In this document: piece after piece, positions 1-5,818 of the stretch | How the letters are laid out: every line of letters begins with the position of its first letter | Numbering within the stretch: the first letter of the stretch is position 1 | Source of the DNA: Candidatus Martarchaeota archaeon | Lineage (GTDB): Archaea; Micrarchaeota; Micrarchaeia; Norongarragalinales; UBA8480 | DNA: 7,797 bases | Assembly: GCA_023474775.1 (NCBI GenBank) | Contig: JAMCXP010000004.1 | Location: forward strand, 5,040-12,836 | Direction: 5' to 3' | Position numbers and translations under genes: made by a program | The notes under the pieces: generated by a model | What the model saw: the letters and a program-made list of their open reading frames with translations, nothing else | Databases searched by the model: none | What the model was told of the DNA's origin: nothing

Positions 1-17
1 CCAATAGACTTTTTCAT
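1..17 (-). CDS. First codons of a gene running off the left edge
   Basis: Only five complete codons are visible (M-K-K-S-I). The ATG at 17-15 lies three bases after the TGA stop of the HPF-like gene. It is preceded by an AGGTGAT Shine-Dalgarno-like element (complement of 24-30) that overlaps the end of that gene, so the two are probably co-transcribed and translationally coupled. Nothing can be said about the product. Confidence 0.4.
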
Positions 18-20
18 TCT

Positions 21-353
21 TCAATCACCTTCTTTTTGATAATCATGCATAGGATTCTTCTTTTTCTTCATAAGCTCTTTTTGAATTTCCTTCAGATTTT
101 CATTCAAGGCAAGGTTAGGCTCTCTGCTGATTGTTTTTGCGAAAACCCTCCCGCCTTTCTTTAGGATAACGCTTGTCTCAATCTCGTAAACCTCCTTTTT
201 ACTGTGATTGTTGACCTTGACATGAAGATTAACGCTTTCAATTTCAATGCTTTTAACCTTTCCAACCTCGCTTGAAATCTTCTCTTTTATAGACTGAGAG
301 TAAACAGTTTTATCCCCAGTAATGTTAATTCTTTGAGCCAAATCAGAGTCCAT
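21..353 (-). CDS. Small HPF/RaiA-like (ribosome hibernation factor fold) protein
   Basis: A 110-aa basic soluble protein with no signal peptide or membrane segment. The predicted order is strand (about 8-15, RINITG), amphipathic helix (about 20-35), three strands (about 36-50, 55-66, 69-77), and a long charged helix (about 80-98, ending in a lysine run). That beta-alpha-beta-beta-beta-alpha order, with a strand opening 'INITG' and a last helix resembling the 'DAIDLAVDKLERQL' helix, is the pattern of the HPF/YfiA (S30AE) family. Those proteins bind the small ribosomal subunit near the decoding site and stabilise idle ribosomes. Assignment is by fold pattern only, because the family is weakly conserved. 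It lacks the C-terminal dimerisation domain of long HPF. A TTG at 356 could also start, but the ATG at 353 is preferred. Probable TATA element at 397-405. It is the upstream member of an operon leading off the left edge. Confidence 0.5.
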   Translation of the reverse strand: MDSDLAQRINITGDKTVYSQSIKEKISSEVGKVKSIEIESVNLHVKVNNHSKKEVYEIETSVILKKGGRVFAKTISREPNLALNENLKEIQKELMKKKKNPMHDYQKEGD

Positions 354-582
354 CAAAAGTTTTTAAACGCAATGATTTTTAACCCTTACTGGCGGGTTTT
401 AAAAATTTTTTTTGTCAATATCTAATGAAATGAACCTAAAAAATGAAAGGTAATACCTTCAAATCTCTGATTTTTTAAAGCTTGTTTAACAAAATTTAAC
501 AAAAAAGGCTTTTTCATAAAGCAAATTTTATATTTATCTGATGCCCACCTGAAAATTTGCATTTTTTGACGATTTTTTACTA

Positions 583-654
583 AATTTATAATACGATACA
601 AATCTTTTAGAATTTGTAATACGATACAAATCTTTTTAAATGTGTAATGCTGTA
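583..654 (+). repeat. 28-bp direct repeat in front of the ATPase gene (two good units and one partial)
   Basis: Unit 1 (583-610) and unit 2 (611-638) are adjacent and match at 25 of 28 bases. They share a 20-bp identical core, TAATACGATACAAATCTTTT, at 589-608 and 617-636. A third unit in the same phase (from 639) matches unit 2 at 12 of its first 16 bases and then decays into the start codon region. Unit 2 ends inside the TATA box. A phased repeat at this position suggests a multi-site operator or a recent tandem duplication of the promoter. Confidence 0.8.
633..640 (+). promoter_or_regulatory. TATA box for the DUF4143 ATPase gene
   Basis: TTTTTAAA is centred about 26 bases before the ATG at 663. 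This is the archaeal TATA-to-start distance, so transcription should begin at or next to the start codon (leaderless mRNA). No Shine-Dalgarno sequence precedes the ATG, which fits. Confidence 0.6.
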
Positions 655-662
655 TTAAAAGC

Positions 663-1946
663 ATGGAAAAACAAGAGATTCTTGAAATCCTTGACTCTTG
701 GAATTTTTGGAATCATGAACCTGAAACAGGCATTCCAAGAGATTTTTATTTTAAAAAAATAATATCGTTTATAAAAGACTCGAAAACGCCTGTGATAATA
801 GAAACTGGTATAAGAAGAGCCGGCAAGTCGTTTATATCAAGGCAGGTTGCTAAAAACCTTATAAAAGAAGGATTTGATAAAAATCGCATTCTTATAATCA
901 ATCTTGAAGACGAGCGGCTGATAGACAGGGATTATGAACTGTTGCTTGAAATTTATAAAACATACAAGGAAAAAGTAAACCCAACTCAAAAAAGTGTTGT
1001 AATAATAGACGAGGCGCAGGAAGTTAACGGGTGGGAGCGGTTTGTAAGAGGACTTTCAGAACGCGAAGAAGCGAGATTCATAATCACAGGCTCTTCATCC
1101 AAACTTTTAGACTCAGAATACGCCACTCTGCTGTCAGGCAGGCACGTTATTGTTTATGTTCACCCGCTTCATTTATTTGAGTATGAACAGTTCGCCAAAA
1201 CAAATGACGCAAACCGATTTTTAAAAGAAGGCGGGTTTCCAGCCATAGCTCTGTCAAAAAACAAAACAGACCTTGCGACAAGCTATTTCAACACCATAAT
1301 ACTTAAAGATGTTATACAAAGATTTAGGATACAAAAACAGGATGAGCTTGTAAGACTGGCTAAATTTTACATAACAAGCGTAGGTTCGAGAATAACCTTC
1401 AACAGCGTGTCAAAATTCCTAAAACTGTCTGTAAAAACATCATACAACTTTTCGCTCCACCTTGAAAAATCTTACCTTATATTTTTTGTCGACAGATTCT
1501 CTTTCTCCATAAAAGCACAAGACAACAGCCCAAGAAAGGTTTACTCCATAGACAATTCATTTCCCTCTGTGCTTGGAGTAAACCCAATTGAAATCAAAGG
1601 AAGGCTGCTTGAAAACACTGTCGCAAGCACTTTGTATTTAATTTCAAAGCACTCTGACGGTTTTAACTTTTACTACTGGCTTGAAAACAACAAAGAAGTG
1701 GACTTTATAATCAAAGACAAACGCGAATATAAACTTGTACAAGTGGCATACTCGGTAAAGGAAGAGAAAACCAACACAAGAGAATTAAAATCTATAATGG
1801 AATGCGCAGCCAGGCTCAACGCTTACAACGCTGAAATAATAACAATGGACTATTCAAGCGAAGAAACGGTAAATAACATTAACATTAAATACATTCCACT
1901 GAATGAGTGGATTGAAAAAAACCTCAAAAAATACAATATTATTTAA
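663..1946 (+). CDS. AAA_14/DUF4143-family ATPase
   Basis: 427 aa, the full length for this prokaryotic family. Walker A is at 49-56 (GIRRAGKS, with K55 and S56 as nucleotide ligands) and Walker B at 112-119 (VVIIDEAQ, catalytic E117). The sensor-1-like strand is at 139-146 (FIITGSSS), the LLSGR arginine-finger-like segment at 156-160 and the typical GGFPAI turn at 190-195. A winged-helix-like linker (about 225-275) leads to the DUF4143 domain: GRLLENTV at 313-320, WLENNKEVDFII at 339-350, LVQVAYS at 358-364. The C-terminal part has the restriction-endonuclease-like fold, but the usual (D/E)xK site reads Q-V-A, so nuclease activity is unlikely. Family members are often found near mobile DNA, and for most the substrate is unknown. 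It stands alone in its transcript and is convergent with the protease gene 14 bp downstream. No signal peptide; cytoplasmic. Confidence 0.93.
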   Translation: MEKQEILEILDSWNFWNHEPETGIPRDFYFKKIISFIKDSKTPVIIETGIRRAGKSFISRQVAKNLIKEGFDKNRILIINLEDERLIDRDYELLLEIYKTYKEKVNPTQKSVVIIDEAQEVNGWERFVRGLSEREEARFIITGSSSKLLDSEYATLLSGRHVIVYVHPLHLFEYEQFAKTNDANRFLKEGGFPAIALSKNKTDLATSYFNTIILKDVIQRFRIQKQDELVRLAKFYITSVGSRITFNSVSKFLKLSVKTSYNFSLHLEKSYLIFFVDRFSFSIKAQDNSPRKVYSIDNSFPSVLGVNPIEIKGRLLENTVASTLYLISKHSDGFNFYYWLENNKEVDFIIKDKREYKLVQVAYSVKEEKTNTRELKSIMECAARLNAYNAEIITMDYSSEETVNNINIKYIPLNEWIEKNLKKYNII

Positions 1947-1948
1947 TA

Positions 1949-1968
1949 CGCTTTGTATTTTCAAAGCG
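1949..1968. terminator. Hairpin between convergent genes, putative bidirectional terminator
   Basis: CGCTTTG (1949-1955) and CAAAGCG (1962-1968) form a perfect 7-bp stem around the T-rich loop TATTTT. It lies just after the ATPase stop (1944-1946) and spans the protease stop codon (1961-1963 on the plus strand), so it could end both transcripts. Archaeal termination relies mainly on T-tracts, so the role is inferred from position. Confidence 0.5.
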
Positions 1969-3253
1969 CTGGAATTATATTGATTATTATAACAATCAAA
2001 ACAATCAAACTCGCAAGGCTTGTCATCCTCGCAGCTGTTTTCCTTCCCTTCTTTTCCTTGATTTCCTCGTACATCAACCTCGCTCCGTCGGTTATGTAAA
2101 GCGGGAGAATGTTTATAACCGCTATGGAAATGCTTAGAATGACAATCCACTGCAGCGCTATTGTAACGCTGTTGATAAACCACCCTGGAATGAAGTAAAA
2201 GTTGGCTATCAAATTAGCGCCTGCAATGCCAAGAAGGCTGTTTTGAATGAAAACAGCCGTGACGTTCACCCCGTTAACAGTCATTGGAATAACCTCCCCT
2301 TTTTTAGTGATTGAAGTGAGGTTTGCCAAACTTTGAACGTTATAAATAGGAGTGTTGTTGAAAGAGGTTATAACATCCCCCGCCTTCAAAAAACCGCTTG
2401 CAGTGCTGTTTGAAACCACCCCTTCAACTATCACTCCCTTTGATTGGTTATTATAAAAAAGCATGAATGGGATGGTTATCAAAGTGAAAATGACGAACAA
2501 GTAAAAATTGGCGGCGCTACCTGCTATCAGCGCCCTTCTCTTGTTTGTTATGGTTGTTTTTTCAAGCTTCTTCTCGTCAGGCTCTACGAAAGCGGCTATT
2601 GGAATGAAAGAAAGCAGGGCGATTCCACTGTTTTTAATCTTTATTTTTTCTATTGAAAAAACAAGCGCGTGGAAAGCCTCATGGCTTACTATTATCAATA
2701 TAATCGCAATCAACGCCTCGCCTGGAATTGTAACAAAAGGAATTGCAAGAGTCGCGCCCGCCTGGGTGGAGTGAGCGAACAAGATAGAGTAAGCGTTAAC
2801 CCCCATCAAAGAAAGTCCAATTAAAGCAAGACCTCCAATCAAGCCAGAAGCAAGAACAATTGCCGAAGGGTTGTTAAACTCAAGAAAAGCGATGAAAACA
2901 ATCAAAAGAGCGGTGTAGGTGTAAAACTTCCTGCTGTTGCCGAAAACATAGTAAGAGTAGAAAGGACCGAAGCTCACCGCCAAGCCCAAGTCAACAAGTT
3001 TTTTAATCGCCCCCTCATGCTTCAACGCCAATTGTTTGATTTTCCTCAAACCCTTTTCAGTTCTTTTAATATTCAAAAAAACATAGTAATTCTCGGTGTT
3101 GAAAGCCTTTGCCAAACTAACGCTGTTCACAACCAAAACAACCAAAACACTGAAAGTTTTAACAGCAAAGTCAAGTCTTGAAAGCGCTGTGGCGAAGAAC
3201 AAAATTATGGAAGCGATGAAAACAATCAACCAAGCTATTCTTTCATTATTCAT
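1961..3253 (-). CDS. Site-2 protease family (M50) intramembrane zinc metalloprotease with PDZ domain
   Basis: 430 aa and strongly hydrophobic. Two N-terminal membrane segments (about 7-24, 34-50) precede a cytoplasmic basic stretch (about 62-85), then segments near 113-125, 131-160 and 178-200. The last carries the zinc motif HEAFH (H191, E192, H195). FIPIAAFVEPDEKKL (216-230) matches the conserved 'GAFVEPDE' strip of archaeal S2Ps, followed by the AGSAAN motif (244-249). A PDZ-like domain spans about 272-340 (SGFLKAGDVITSFNN). The third zinc ligand motif is NILPLYITDG (381-390, D389), and a last helix ends the protein. All catalytic elements are present, so it should be active. The family cleaves transmembrane segments of membrane-bound regulators or signal-peptide remnants; the substrate here is unknown. 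A possible TATA (CTTTAAAG, 3283-3290) gives a short leader before the ATG. Confidence 0.93.
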   Translation of the reverse strand: MNNERIAWLIVFIASIILFFATALSRLDFAVKTFSVLVVLVVNSVSLAKAFNTENYYVFLNIKRTEKGLRKIKQLALKHEGAIKKLVDLGLAVSFGPFYSYYVFGNSRKFYTYTALLIVFIAFLEFNNPSAIVLASGLIGGLALIGLSLMGVNAYSILFAHSTQAGATLAIPFVTIPGEALIAIILIIVSHEAFHALVFSIEKIKIKNSGIALLSFIPIAAFVEPDEKKLEKTTITNKRRALIAGSAANFYLFVIFTLITIPFMLFYNNQSKGVIVEGVVSNSTASGFLKAGDVITSFNNTPIYNVQSLANLTSITKKGEVIPMTVNGVNVTAVFIQNSLLGIAGANLIANFYFIPGWFINSVTIALQWIVILSISIAVINILPLYITDGARLMYEEIKEKKGRKTAARMTSLASLIVLIVIIINIIPAL

Positions 3254-3488
3254 TAAAAACCACTTTTTTTTAAACTCTTTAACTTTAAAGAAGCATTCAT
3301 TTTTTAACCTTCCACGTAAAAAATTTTCTAAAAAAATAAACTTGTTTTAAAAAAAACTAGTTAAACAATCCCGAAAATCTGCTTAAAATCTTTAGAAAGC
3401 GCTTTATTCCAAGTATTGATGAATTGAATGACAAACAGGTAGGAAATAAAAACGAAGACCTTCAGAATATTTTGGCTTTCAGAAAAGG

Positions 3489-3496
3489 TTTTAAAT
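3489..3496 (+). promoter_or_regulatory. Probable TATA box for MBF1
   Basis: TTTTAAAT preceded by GG lies about 74 bases before the MBF1 ATG. It predicts a leader of roughly 45-50 nt containing the Shine-Dalgarno site at 3551-3556. That contrasts with the leaderless layout of several neighbours. Confidence 0.4.
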
Positions 3497-3550
3497 GATT
3501 GGCGGTTATAATTTTTGCGTAGTGTTTAAGCCAATTCTAAAATTAAAAGC

Positions 3551-3556
3551 AGGAGG
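3551..3556 (+). promoter_or_regulatory. Shine-Dalgarno site of MBF1
   Basis: AGGAGG ends nine bases before the ATG at 3566. It is the only full-strength ribosome binding site in the window and fixes the start used here. Confidence 0.75.
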
Positions 3557-3565
3557 CGTTTAAAA

Positions 3566-3928
3566 ATGGACTGCGAAGTTTGCGGGCGGCGCGAAGCTGT
3601 AGCGATTGCAATAATCGACGGCGCTAGGCTGAATGTGTGCGAAAACTGTTTAAAATTCGGAAGACTTGAAAAAAAACTCGCAACAGAAGATGATTTTGAG
3701 CCTGAAAGCCAAAACCGCTTAGCAGAACTCGTTTTGATAGAAGGATACGGCAGAATCATAAGCGTGGCAAGGCTAGGCAAAAAATTAAGCGTTAAAGAAC
3801 TTGGAAGAAAGCTGAACATAAGCGAGAAGGAGCTGGAAAAATTCGAAAACGAGTCTCTCAAGCCAATTGAAAAAATTGCAAGAAGACTTGAAAGAGAATT
3901 GAACATCAAAATACTTGTCGAAGAATAA
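3566..3928 (+). CDS. mbf1: Archaeal multiprotein bridging factor 1 (zinc ribbon + XRE-type HTH)
   Basis: 120 aa. The N-terminal zinc ribbon has two CxxC pairs, C3/C6 (CEVC) and C25/C28 (CENC). A charged linker follows (about 31-53), then a helix-turn-helix of the Cro/XRE type (about 57-108): helix 1 with GYGRIISVARLGKK, recognition region LSVKELGRKLNISEKELEKFEN, then KPIEKIARRLERELNIKILVEE closing the domain. This matches archaeal MBF1, which is shorter in its HTH tail than the eukaryotic coactivator and is best linked to the ribosome and translation, with a possible regulatory role. It is soluble and cytoplasmic. It is monocistronic as far as can be seen, with a T-rich tract (CTTATTTTT... 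then CTTTTTT, 3954-3975) after the gene as a likely terminator. A second, broken copy of the HTH domain lies at 5568-5771. Confidence 0.92.
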   Translation: MDCEVCGRREAVAIAIIDGARLNVCENCLKFGRLEKKLATEDDFEPESQNRLAELVLIEGYGRIISVARLGKKLSVKELGRKLNISEKELEKFENESLKPIEKIARRLERELNIKILVEE

Positions 3929-3953
3929 TTTAAATAAATGCGGGCTTCTGCAT

Positions 3954-3976
3954 CTTATTTTTAAAACCTTTTTTCA
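3954..3976 (+). terminator. T-rich tract downstream of MBF1
   Basis: Two T-runs (TTATTTTT and CCTTTTTTC) lie about 30 bases after the MBF1 stop. Such U-rich ends are sufficient for intrinsic termination by archaeal RNA polymerase. The call rests on position and composition only. Confidence 0.35.
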
Positions 3977-4137
3977 AAACATGCGAACCATTACTTTAAA
4001 CCAACGCCAGAATATGGTACTTGAATTGAGCGTTCTTATTTTCACTTATTTTCTTGCTCATTCTTGTTTGCTTCATCGTATCCAAGTATTATAATGAATT
4101 GTTTTTAAAACATTTTGCTATCTTTTTTTAAAAACGC

Positions 4138-4159
4138 TTGAAGCGGCTCTGCGCTTTAA
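4138..4159. other. Hairpin in gene-free stretch
   Basis: TTGAAGCG (4138-4145) pairs with CGCTTTAA (4152-4159) across a six-base loop, with one G-T pair. It follows a TTTTTTTAAAAA box by a few bases. It could be the 5' end of a small RNA or a terminator for leftward transcripts; no function is assigned. Confidence 0.3.
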
Positions 4160-4237
4160 CTCTTATAATCGAGTGGTTTTAGGCGGGTTTTCGGCTTTGG
4201 GAGCAGAAGTCAGGATTAATTCACAACTCGTTCATTT

Positions 4238-4267
4238 TCATTATTAAAACTGTCATTATTAAAACTG
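4238..4267. repeat. Tandem 15-bp repeat, two perfect copies
   Basis: TCATTATTAAAACTG occurs twice head to tail with no spacer (4238-4252 and 4253-4267). This looks like slippage or a paired protein-binding site in non-coding DNA. Confidence 0.85.
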
Positions 4268-4357
4268 TAGTGTTACAAGCTGTCCATTTACACAGAAGTT
4301 CATTCTCTTGTGCTATATCATTTTCTTGCTTTTCGAGGTTTCTTCAAACTTCTTTTT

Positions 4358-4559
4358 TTATTGCCGAAAAGGTAGATTCAACGTTGCTTCTCTTGAGGCA
4401 AGGCTTATGGCGAAAAGCAAAACTCCTACGTCCATAAGTTTTAGAGTGAAGGCGAAGCTGGAACTCCTGAACTTAATGAAAAGCCTCTATAGAACTATCA
4501 TTCCTATGAATAACAGCGTGAAGGACGCAAGGTCAAATATAAGTGAAATCAAGAGACAT
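4358..4559 (-). pseudogene. Broken small two-helix membrane protein gene, partner of the eight-helix protein
   Basis: The ATG (4559-4557) shares one base with the TGA stop of the upstream membrane protein (TGATG overlap, a translational coupling signal). It reads MSLDFTYI and then hits a stop. Removing one T in the T-run just after codon 8 restores a continuous frame, DLASFTLLFIGMIVL, then an in-frame TAG at 4489-4487, then RLFIKFRSSSFAFTLKLMD, VGVLLFAISLA, a polar tail, and TAA at 4360-4358. The restored product is about 66 aa with two hydrophobic helices around a basic loop, a coherent small membrane protein. One frameshift plus one nonsense codon mark it as decayed. Sequencing error could explain one lesion but is less likely for both. 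The family is unrecognised. The coupling implies it once worked with the upstream protein. Confidence 0.6.
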
Positions 4560-5416
4560 CAACCCGTTGAGAAACGCTGAACGGCTTTATGAATCTTGCT
4601 GTCAGCCTTGCGAGTCGTGGGTTTGGATGTTTTTGATTTTTCAACAACGCTTTCTGCAGGGGAAAAGGTTTTGTTGTTCTGCATCTCAAGAAACTTGGTT
4701 ATGGAAACGTAAGCCAGCATGGCGAAAATAAATGCCAGCAGCTCGGTAAAATTCCATACGTACGAGGTTGCGAAAAGCCTTGCAGGAATTAGAATAAAAT
4801 CCCTTCCAAGAGCGAGGGCTATAGCCAGAAGGGCCCAGCCGTAAACCCTTACAAACATCCTAGAATTTATGTAAACCATTAGAACGACTAACCCGGTGGT
4901 TACTATCACATCAATCATAGAGCTGGCCATTGCGTAAACCTTGCTTGTGAGACTCGCGGTTGAAAAAATCATTGGCTGGGCGTAAACCGCGAACGCAAGG
5001 GCGAATGTCAGTATCACGAGCAAGCTTGCTATCAACTTTGTTTTTGTTCTCTGAATGAAAACATTCCTGAAAAGATAGTACAATGCCGCAACAAAGAAAA
5101 GATAGCCTATAACGTATAGAAAGTTAAAAAGGTTAAAGAAGTCAGGGTAGAAGTTCAGAGCATAAAAAATCCTTGAAACCGACTGAACCAAAAGAAAGAT
5201 AAAAGAATAGAACAGCATCTCAAATATCTTGGACTTCTTCCTAATCTTAAACGCAGAAGTCAATGCTATGACAATCAAAACCGAAAGAAGAGAGTAGCCA
5301 AGCGCCCTGAAAAACTCTGGAGGCGCTTGAACGATATAGCTTGAAAATAAAAGAGTCAGGCTGAATACAACGAATAACGCAGATCCAACAAGCGCGGGTC
5401 TTGTATTCAACTTCAT
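4559..5416 (-). CDS. Eight-helix integral membrane protein, function unknown
   Basis: 285 aa. Hydrophobic segments fall at about 8-28, 38-58, 64-83, 96-117, 127-146, 160-183, 190-211 and 217-240. They are followed by a polar Ser/Thr/Lys-rich C-terminal tail (about 245-285), which begins after eight helices and is basic, so cytoplasmic by the positive-inside rule. The connecting loops are short. The overall look resembles the membrane sensor modules that precede signalling domains in histidine kinases (7TM/MASE-like), but no catalytic or binding motif is seen and no output domain is attached. I do not recognise the family. It heads an operon whose second gene is broken (4358-4559). Its ATG at 5416 follows a TATA box at 5451-5460 by about 39 bases. 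No strong Shine-Dalgarno sequence is present. Confidence 0.8.
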   Translation of the reverse strand: MKLNTRPALVGSALFVVFSLTLLFSSYIVQAPPEFFRALGYSLLSVLIVIALTSAFKIRKKSKIFEMLFYSFIFLLVQSVSRIFYALNFYPDFFNLFNFLYVIGYLFFVAALYYLFRNVFIQRTKTKLIASLLVILTFALAFAVYAQPMIFSTASLTSKVYAMASSMIDVIVTTGLVVLMVYINSRMFVRVYGWALLAIALALGRDFILIPARLFATSYVWNFTELLAFIFAMLAYVSITKFLEMQNNKTFSPAESVVEKSKTSKPTTRKADSKIHKAVQRFSTG

Positions 5417-5450
5417 TTTTCAATTACCACGAGAAAATTCACAGACAAAA

Positions 5451-5460
5451 TTTTTAAACC
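5451..5460 (-). promoter_or_regulatory. TATA box for the eight-helix membrane protein
   Basis: GGTTTAAAAA on the minus strand, centred about 39 bases before the ATG at 5416, predicts a leader of about 12 nt. It lies just left of the decayed MBF1 copy. Confidence 0.5.
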
Positions 5461-5510
5461 ATTCCATGCAAATTCCTAAATTCCGTCTTTTTAGGCACTA
5501 TGATGCCTAA

Positions 5511-5771
5511 TTTTTCTGCGCCGAAGGCTATGTGCGCGATGCTGAAAACTCAACAAACTTTGGAGGGGAATTGGTTTTAATCGAAGGATACGGCAGGATC
5601 CTTAGCGCTGCCAGGCTGGGAAAGAAAATGACCATAAACGACCTAGGCAGAAAGCTAAACATAAGCGAGAAGGAGCTGTAAAAATTCGAAAGCGAAACCT
5701 TCAAGCCAATAGAGAAAATAGCCAAAAAATTCGAAAAGGAGTTGAACGTCAGAATCCTGATTGAAGAATAA
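5511..5771 (+). pseudogene. Decayed MBF1 paralogue (HTH domain with an in-frame stop, zinc ribbon lost)
   Basis: From 5568 to the TAA at 5769 the frame reads ELVLIEGYGRI...ILIEE. It aligns without any gap to residues 54-120 of the intact MBF1, with 49 of 67 positions identical and the rest mostly conservative (K/R, I/V, D/E, S/T). One position, E91 of the intact protein (GAA), is a TAA stop here (5679-5681), a single G-to-T change. Upstream in the same frame only a trace of the ribbon remains: YVRDAENSTNFGG may correspond to NVCENCLKFGR with both cysteines gone, and the 20-residue linker is missing. Continuing upstream, the frame meets another TAA at 5508-5510, then an ATG at 5466. So it cannot make a normal protein. 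The conservative substitutions show it was under selection before it was lost. Confidence 0.9.
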
Positions 5772-5773
5772 AA

Positions 5774-5791
5774 AAAAATCGATAGATTTTT
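5774..5791. other. Small AT hairpin overlapping the pilin promoter
   Basis: AAAAATC (5774-5780) and GATTTTT (5785-5791) form a 7-bp stem with a GATA loop. It directly follows the decayed MBF1 stop and overlaps the first pilin TATA box. It could be a regulator site or a weak terminator; only its position supports either. Confidence 0.35.
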
Positions 5792-5804
5792 AAACATTTT
5801 TAAA
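5787..5804 (+). promoter_or_regulatory. Double TATA box of the pilin/surface-protein operon
   Basis: Two 10-bp tandem units, TTTTTAAACA and TTTTTAAACC, start at 5787 and 5797. The first is centred about 28 bases before the pilin ATG at 5819, the right distance for a leaderless start. The second is too close to serve that ATG. Confidence 0.6.
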
Positions 5805-5818
5805 CCATTAATTCTTTT

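Larger units (their letters stand above)
357..662. other. 306-bp non-coding spacer between divergent genes
   Basis: No credible gene is seen in this very AT-rich spacer. It holds TATA-like elements for the leftward HPF-like gene (TTTTAAAA-type, 397-405), a tandem 10-bp repeat TTTAACAAAA (485-504), and the 28-bp direct repeat plus promoter of the rightward ATPase gene (583-662). A 10-base string, GGCGGGTTTT, occurs at 391-400 and again at 4182-4191 in another gene-free stretch. A minus-strand reading frame across 422-664 is lysine/phenylalanine-rich and looks like chance. Confidence 0.6.
3254..3565. other. 312-bp spacer between divergent protease and MBF1 genes
   Basis: The spacer carries the leftward protease promoter near 3283-3290 and the rightward MBF1 promoter near 3489-3496. 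The middle (about 3360-3498) is open on both strands: plus strand 44 codons ending at the TGA at about 3495, minus strand about 55 codons ending in TAA at about 3360. Neither has a plausible start codon or a recognisable product. It may be a remnant of a lost gene or simply non-coding. Confidence 0.5.
3929..4357. other. 429-bp gene-free stretch
   Basis: I see no intact gene here. Contents are the T-rich MBF1 terminator region, two TTTTTAAAA-type boxes (about 4101-4110 and 4123-4134), a hairpin at 4138-4159 (8-bp stem with one G-T pair, loop GCTCTG), and a locally GC-richer block (about 4136-4212). A tandem 15-bp repeat follows at 4238-4267. Short open minus-strand runs (about 4160-4225 and 4025-4105) could be tails of decayed genes downstream of the broken membrane-protein gene, but none has a start or a recognisable domain. 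No tRNA or other RNA signature was found. Confidence 0.6.

Noticed and set aside
583..654. CRISPR array from the 28-bp repeat
   Set aside because: The units are adjacent with no unique spacers of CRISPR length, only two are well conserved, and they sit in a promoter.
422..664. 80-codon minus-strand frame in the left spacer
   Set aside because: It runs through the promoter and direct repeats of the ATPase gene, has no domain, and its Lys/Phe/Ile composition is what AT-rich non-coding DNA gives.
1854..2183. Minus-strand open frame overlapping the ends of the ATPase and protease genes
   Set aside because: It is out of frame with the protease and crosses two well-supported genes and the terminator hairpin; composition looks like a shadow.
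3360..3498. Possible gene remnant open on both strands
   Set aside because: No start codon, ribosome site or recognisable motif on either strand; 130 bp open on both strands is not strong evidence.
3526..3909. Minus-strand open frame antisense to MBF1, with a Ser/Phe/Leu-rich product
   Set aside because: It mirrors the intact MBF1. A similar frame exists antisense to the decayed copy (5528-5797) only because the two MBF1 sequences are homologous, so their apparent similarity is not evidence of a gene.
4130..4230. tRNA or other structured RNA
   Set aside because: No T-loop GTTCRA-type box, no 7-bp acceptor stem and no anticodon arm could be fitted; only one short hairpin is visible.
4308..4580. 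90-codon plus-strand open frame
   Set aside because: It is antisense to the decayed minus-strand membrane-protein gene and the end of its upstream partner. The hydrophobic, coherent reading is on the minus strand, and this frame has no promoter or ribosome site.
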